Origin: JBARCX01 sp049794535
GTDB taxonomy: Bacteria > Pseudomonadota > Gammaproteobacteria > Xanthomonadales > Rhodanobacteraceae
Length of the DNA stretch: 17,370 nucleotides
Assembly (NCBI GenBank): GCA_049794535.1
Contig: JBARCX010000099.1
Location: 1 to 17,370, forward strand
Direction: 5' to 3'
The translations under genes were made by a program, and so were the position numbers. Numbering within the stretch: position 1 is the stretch's first letter; every line of letters starts with the position of its first letter. Below are positions 13,806 through 17,370 of the stretch, in pieces. The notes beneath the pieces are model-generated. The model was given only the letters and a program-made list of their open reading frames with translations, made no database searches and was not told where the DNA came from.

Positions 13806-15251
13806 TCAGTAGCGGTAATGCTCCGGCTTGTACGGACCTTCCACCGGCACGCCGATGTAGGCAGCCTGTTCGGGGGTGAGCTTGGTCAGCTTCACGCCGA
13901 TCTGCTCCAAGTGCAGGCGAGCGACTTCCTCGTCCAGCTTCTTCGGCAGGCGGTAAACCGTCTTCTCGTACTTGTCCTTGTTCGCCCACAGGTCGAGCTG
14001 AGCCAGCGTCTGGTTGGAGAAGCTGTTGGACATCACGAATGCCGGATGGCCGTGCGCACAACCGAGGTTCACCAGGCGACCTTCGGCCAGCATATAGATG
14101 CTGCGACCGCTGGCGAAGGTGTAGCGATCCACCTGCGGCTTGATCGTCTCGCGCGTCACGTCCTTAGCCGTGTTCAGGCGATCCATCTGGATCTCGTTAT
14201 CGAAGTGACCGATGTTGCACACCAGCGCATTGTTCTTCATCGCGGCCATGTGCTCGAACGTGATGATGTCCTTGTTGCCGGTGGTGGTGACATAGATGTC
14301 AGCCGTGCCCAGCGTGTCTTCGATGGTGGCGACCTGGAAACCTTCCATCGCAGCCTGTAATGCGTTGATCGGATCGATTTCGGTCACGATCACGCGGGCG
14401 CCGAAGCCCTTCAGCGAATGTGCGCAACCCTTGCCCACGTCGCCATAGCCGCACACCACGGCCACCTTGCCGGCGACCATCAGATCGGTCGCGCGCTTGA
14501 TGCCGTCGGCCAGCGATTCGCGGCAACCATACAGGTTGTCGAACTTGCTCTTGGTCACCGAGTCGTTGACGTTGATGGCGGGGACCAGCAGCTGGCCGGC
14601 TTCCATCATCTGGTATAGGCGATGCACACCGGTGGTGGTCTCCTCGGAGACACCCTTCCAGTCAGCAGCCACCTTCTTCCAGAAGCCGGGACGCTCCTTG
14701 CGCGTCACCTTCAGCAGATCCTTGATGACCTGCTCTTCGTGGTTGGCGCCGGGCTGGTCGACCCAGGTCGAGCCGTCCTCCATCTCAACACCCTTGTGGA
14801 TCAGCAAGGTGGCATCGCCGCCGTCGTCGACGATCAGCTCCGGACCCCGGATCGTATTGGTGCCGTCGCCGGGGTGGGTGAGCATGTCCAGCGTGCAATC
14901 CCAGTACTCTTCCAGCGTCTCACCCTTCCAGGCGAACACCGGGATGCCGGCAGCGGCGATGGCCGCAGCGCAGTCGTCCTGGGTCGAGAAGATGTTGCAC
15001 GAAGCCCAACGCACCGAGGCACCGAGCGCGCTCAGCGTCTCGATCAGTACGGCCGTTTCCTTGGTCATGTGCAGCGAGCCGGACAGGCGCACACCCTTCA
15101 GCGGCTGCTGGGGTGCATAGCGGGCGCGGATCTGCATCAGGCCCGGCATTTCCTCTTCGGCCATGCGGATGCGGCGACGACCAAGGTCAGCGAGGGAGAT
15201 ATCGCGGACCTTGAAGTCCTGCGTGGCGGAATCTTTGCTTACAGCGTTCAT
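13806..15251 (-). CDS. ahcY: S-adenosylhomocysteine hydrolase (adenosylhomocysteinase)
   Basis: A cytosolic NAD-dependent enzyme that splits S-adenosylhomocysteine into adenosine and homocysteine, relieving product inhibition of methyltransferases and returning homocysteine to the methionine cycle. The 481 residues equal the xanthomonad length. Visible blocks are SGSLHMTKETAVLIETL, NIFSTQDDCAAAI, VPAINVNDSVTKSKFDNLYG, the Rossmann motif VAVVCGYGDVGKGCA, NIGHFDNEIQ, and the conserved C-terminus GPYKPEHYRY. The start MNAVSKDSATQDFKV at 15251 has GGAG 7 bases upstream. A longer in-frame ATG at 15386 lies inside the riboswitch aptamer and is rejected. Expression should rise with SAH through the upstream riboswitch. 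The gene converges on the NRPS operon and ends at a strong terminator. Confidence 0.98.
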   Translation of the reverse strand: MNAVSKDSATQDFKVRDISLADLGRRRIRMAEEEMPGLMQIRARYAPQQPLKGVRLSGSLHMTKETAVLIETLSALGASVRWASCNIFSTQDDCAAAIAAAGIPVFAWKGETLEEYWDCTLDMLTHPGDGTNTIRGPELIVDDGGDATLLIHKGVEMEDGSTWVDQPGANHEEQVIKDLLKVTRKERPGFWKKVAADWKGVSEETTTGVHRLYQMMEAGQLLVPAINVNDSVTKSKFDNLYGCRESLADGIKRATDLMVAGKVAVVCGYGDVGKGCAHSLKGFGARVIVTEIDPINALQAAMEGFQVATIEDTLGTADIYVTTTGNKDIITFEHMAAMKNNALVCNIGHFDNEIQMDRLNTAKDVTRETIKPQVDRYTFASGRSIYMLAEGRLVNLGCAHGHPAFVMSNSFSNQTLAQLDLWANKDKYEKTVYRLPKKLDEEVARLHLEQIGVKLTKLTPEQAAYIGVPVEGPYKPEHYRY

Positions 15252-15259
15252 AAGTTGCT

Positions 15260-15340
15260 CCGGTTTGGATGGGGAATCCGGCCGCGGAGGGCCGGTTTGC
15301 ACATGCTCCCGCGGGGTAGCGGAGGCATTGCATAAACCGG
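15260..15340 (-). promoter_or_regulatory. expression platform of the ahcY riboswitch (competing hairpins)
   Basis: On the minus strand, CCGGTTT (15340-15334), directly joined to the aptamer's 3' GCGCCC, can pair with either of two AAACCGG copies, at 15298-15292 or at 15266-15260. The second copy leads into the Shine-Dalgarno CCGGAG of ahcY. A third hairpin, CCGGCC/GGCCGG (15295-15278), competes for the first copy. SAH binding would lock GCGCCC into the aptamer and could free the Shine-Dalgarno, consistent with the known ON behaviour of the class. The pairings are seen; the switching order is inferred. Confidence 0.55.
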
Positions 15341-15404
15341 GCGCCGTTGAAACACGTCGTCCACCGAGCCTGGCCGTCTCAATCACGGTCGCAGCGCCCC
15401 TCGG
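15339..15404 (-). ncRNA. S-adenosylhomocysteine (SAH) riboswitch aptamer
   Basis: On the minus strand the conserved blocks of the SAH riboswitch appear in order: CCGAGGGGCGCTGCGACC, then CCAGGCTCGG, then AACGGCGCCC. P1 is CCGAG (15404-15400) with CTCGG (15368-15364). P2 is CCGT/ACGG. The 3' GGCGCCC (15345-15339) pairs back to GGGCGC as the class pseudoknot. It lies in the 5' leader of ahcY, its standard place in beta- and gammaproteobacteria, where SAH binding turns on ahcY. Structure and context agree fully. Confidence 0.95.
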
Positions 15405-15418
15405 CGAACAAGAATCCT

Positions 15419-15424
15419 ATTGTA
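15419..15424 (-). promoter_or_regulatory. putative ahcY -10 hexamer (TACAAT)
   Basis: On the minus strand TACAAT matches five of six -10 bases. A start about 7 bases downstream (near 15412) would place the SAH aptamer at the very 5' end of the transcript, as expected. No good -35 is seen at 16-18 bases upstream (about 15441-15447), just inside the edge of the inverted-repeat element at 15450. Confidence 0.5.
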
Positions 15425-15449
15425 ACGATATGACGGCTTGGACGGGCAC

Positions 15450-15735
15450 AAGAGCCTGTTTACGATCTTTGCATAGCCCGCGTTGCTTCTGAGTGGCTAG
15501 GTGGTAGTGCGTGGCGCAGCGCCTGACTGGCCGTCAGGTCAAGCACCGGTAAAAGGTGTAAACCGCGCGCTGTCGCATGGCGGCCACTCAGAAGCAACCC
15601 TTCGGGCCGAGTCTGTTTGCACTCAGTCCTGCGTCATCACTCGGTTGTGTACCGACGTCGACCCTCGTCAGTTCTTTGATCCTGTGCGCAAACAGCTTCC
15701 GGCGCGGGCTATGCAAAGATCGTAAACAGGCTCTT
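15450..15735. mobile_element. 286-bp MITE-like element with perfect 33-bp terminal inverted repeats
   Basis: The sequence 15450-15482 (beginning AAGAGCCTGTTTACG) is the exact reverse complement of 15703-15735. Inside are a 16-bp perfect stem, GTTGCTTCTGAGTGGC (15482-15497) with its mirror at 15583-15598, and an 8-bp stem, CTGTTTGC/GCAAACAG (15613-15620 and 15688-15695). A smaller CCTGAC/GTCAGG hairpin (15522-15538) lies in the first loop. The whole could fold as a three-way cloverleaf. No gene of any size is inside, so if mobile it is non-autonomous. No clear target duplication is seen in the flanks. It fills most of the gap between the ahcY promoter and ppc. Confidence 0.75.
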
Positions 15736-15789
15736 ACCCTTTAAATTCGGTAGGCTAGGGGGCTCACCCTGGGGCAGAGTCCGTTGAAT

Positions 15790-17370
15790 ATGGAAGCAAG
15801 TCGCGATCCCGATTTTCTACCGCACGATGGCCCCTTGCGCGAAGACGTGCACCGGCTGGGCGCGATGGTGGGCCAAATGCTGGCCGAACAGGGCGGGGAC
15901 GCGTTTTTTGAGCGGGTGGAGTCCGTACGCCAGGCGTCGATCCGCCGCCGCCATGAGGGCGATTCGGTGGATGCCCTGGCTGCTTCGCTGACTGGCATGC
16001 ATGCCAACGAGGCCGAAGCCCTTGCGCGTGCTTTCGCCACTTATTTCCAGGCCGTGAACATTGCTGAGCGGGTGCATCGCATTCGCCGTCGCCGCGACTA
16101 CCAGCGCGAGAGTGGTGCGGCACAGCCCGAATCCCTGCTTGACGTGCTGACCCGGCTGAAGGCCGAAGGTGTCGAGGCAAACGAGTTGCTGGGCTGGCTG
16201 GAGCGCCTGCAGGTTGAGCCGGTATTCACGGCGCATCCCACCGAGGCGGTGCGCCGATCGCTGCTGGAGAAAGAGCAGGCGATCGTGCGTGCGCTGGTCG
16301 ATAACTTCGACCCGACACGTACACCGCAGGAGCGCGCCGAGGACGATGACCGCATCTATATGGCGTTGTCCTCCGGGTGGCAGACCGCTGAGGCATCGCC
16401 AGTGCGCCCCAGCGTGCAGGACGAACACCATCACGTGGGTTTCTATCTCGCCAACCCGATCTATCGCATCGTGCCGGCGTTCTACGAATCATTGGTCGAG
16501 GCCCTGCAGAGTGTGTATGGCGTCGCGGTGACACTGCCACGCCTATTGCGCTTTGCCACCTGGGTTGGTGGCGATATGGATGGCAATCCCAACGTGGGTG
16601 CCGACACCATTGCCGCGAGCCTCGCGACTCAGCGCGCGCATGTGTTGGAGCATTACGCGGAGGATGTTTCCGCATTGGCACGCCTGCTCAGTCAGACCGA
16701 GGATCGGGTAGCGGTGGATGAACGAATCACCGCATGCCTGGCCGATTACCGTACGCGTTTTCCGCAGGCCGCGGCAAAGATCCGTCAGCGCCATGCCGAC
16801 ATGCCTTATCGCAGCCTGCTTACCTTGATCGGCGCGCGTATCGAGGCGGCACAGCAGGACGGTCACCCCGAAGCCTATGCGTCGGCAGCGGAACTGCTGA
16901 CGGATCTGCAACTGATTGCCGCCAGCCTTTTCGATCACCGCGGCGTGAATGCGGGAGCCTATGCAGTGCAGCGGCTGATCAGGCGTGTGCACAGCTTTGG
17001 CTTTCACCTTGCGCGCCTCGATGTGCGGCAGGATTCGCGTGTGCATGACGAGGCACTGGCGGCTCTATTAGGCGATGCAGACTGGCTCGGGCGTGAGGCG
17101 GAAGAGCGTGTTCGTCTGTTGCATCCCTATGCGGCTGGACAGCGTGCGTTTACTGCGACGGGGGATGACAACGCCGATCGCTTGAAGCAAGTGTTCAGTA
17201 CCTTGCATGACGCGCGTCGCCATTACGGTTATGCCGCAGTGGGCTTGTACATCATCAGCATGGCGCGTTCAGCAGCGGATGTATTGGCCGTGCTGGCGCT
17301 GGCACGACATGGTGGCTTGGTCGAAAATGGGCAGGTACCGCTGGACATCGCGCCGCTGTTCGAAACAGTA
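15790..17370 (+). CDS. ppc: phosphoenolpyruvate carboxylase (3' part outside window)
   Basis: An anaplerotic cytosolic enzyme that carboxylates PEP with bicarbonate to oxaloacetate. The 527 visible residues are the N-terminal half of a protein usually about 900 aa long. The first signature VEPVFTAHPTEAVRR carries the catalytic histidine (H149, E. coli H138). RFATWVGGDMDGNPNVGADT (261-267 is GDMDGNP with its preceding Gly) and SFGFHLARLDVRQDSR are conserved. The visible end, LDIAPLFETV, is the conserved PLFET block. The early residues PLREDVHRLGAMVG and VNIAERVHRIRRRR resemble xanthomonad PEPC. No strong Shine-Dalgarno precedes the ATG at 15790; a GGGG is too far upstream, so the start is likely but not certain. 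The MITE-like element ends 54 bases before the start. Confidence 0.96.
   Translation, partial: MEASRDPDFLPHDGPLREDVHRLGAMVGQMLAEQGGDAFFERVESVRQASIRRRHEGDSVDALAASLTGMHANEAEALARAFATYFQAVNIAERVHRIRRRRDYQRESGAAQPESLLDVLTRLKAEGVEANELLGWLERLQVEPVFTAHPTEAVRRSLLEKEQAIVRALVDNFDPTRTPQERAEDDDRIYMALSSGWQTAEASPVRPSVQDEHHHVGFYLANPIYRIVPAFYESLVEALQSVYGVAVTLPRLLRFATWVGGDMDGNPNVGADTIAASLATQRAHVLEHYAEDVSALARLLSQTEDRVAVDERITACLADYRTRFPQAAAKIRQRHADMPYRSLLTLIGARIEAAQQDGHPEAYASAAELLTDLQLIAASLFDHRGVNAGAYAVQRLIRRVHSFGFHLARLDVRQDSRVHDEALAALLGDADWLGREAEERVRLLHPYAAGQRAFTATGDDNADRLKQVFSTLHDARRHYGYAAVGLYIISMARSAADVLAVLALARHGGLVENGQVPLDIAPLFETV

Noticed and set aside
13728..14360. Plus-strand open frame with a good AAGGAGA upstream
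   Set aside because: Antisense to ahcY and starts in the terminator; the Shine-Dalgarno-like sequence is too far (about 14 bases) and the translation is shadow-like.
15252..15386. ATG at 15386 as the ahcY start
   Set aside because: It lies inside the SAH riboswitch aptamer; the extra 45 residues are not part of AhcY and have no ribosome binding site.
1..17370. CRISPR arrays, tRNA or rRNA genes, toxin-antitoxin pairs, phage genes
   Set aside because: None recognised: no regularly spaced repeats, no tRNA-like cloverleaf with CCA, no such protein families among plausible genes.

Overview
The window looks like the chromosome of a GC-rich gammaproteobacterium of the order Xanthomonadales, most likely family Rhodanobacteraceae (Dyella, Luteibacter or Rhodanobacter type). 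The main pointers are a xanthomonad-like PEP carboxylase N-terminus, an ahcY gene under an S-adenosylhomocysteine (SAH) riboswitch, and the overall base composition. The assignment is by recognition, not by search.

Left part (1-5383), mostly core metabolism: the 5' end of an APC amino-acid permease gene on the minus strand; a divergent intergenic region holding a 34-bp imperfect palindrome over the putative metF promoter; metF; a small exported DUF4124-type protein; ilvE with a strong terminator; and a glutathione S-transferase-like gene with its own terminator.

Middle (5384-13708), accessory: an AT-rich, apparently gene-free stretch of about 680 bases with nested inverted repeats, then four same-strand genes that look like one biosynthetic operon. 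These are (1) a single-module NRPS with domains C-A-T-TE, whose adenylation pocket reads DILQVGLIWK and predicts glycine; (2) a GT1/sterol-glucosyltransferase-like enzyme that overlaps the NRPS by 4 bases; (3) a GT2 glycosyltransferase of the RhlC/rhamnosyltransferase type; and (4) a stand-alone condensation-domain-like acyltransferase. Together they suggest a glycosylated, possibly O-acylated N- or O-(3-hydroxyacyl)-glycine glycolipid. This would be comparable in logic to serrawettin W1 synthetase (a single C-A-T-TE module) and to the glycine-glucolipid surfactant of Alcanivorax borkumensis, but with an extra sugar and acyl transferase. No phosphopantetheinyl transferase, MbtH-like protein, fatty-acid dimerase (RhlA) or exporter is in the window. 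This cluster is the best candidate for an undescribed system here.

Right part (13709-17370): ahcY on the minus strand, converging on the cluster and ended by a hairpin with a U-tract. It is preceded by an unmistakable SAH riboswitch and a leader with competing hairpins. Then comes a 286-bp element bounded by perfect 33-bp inverted repeats with two internal stem-loops (MITE-like), wedged between the ahcY promoter and the 5' end of ppc, which runs off the right edge.

Two steps of the activated-methyl cycle (metF and ahcY) sit on either side of the accessory block, each with its own type of control: a palindromic operator for metF and a riboswitch for ahcY.
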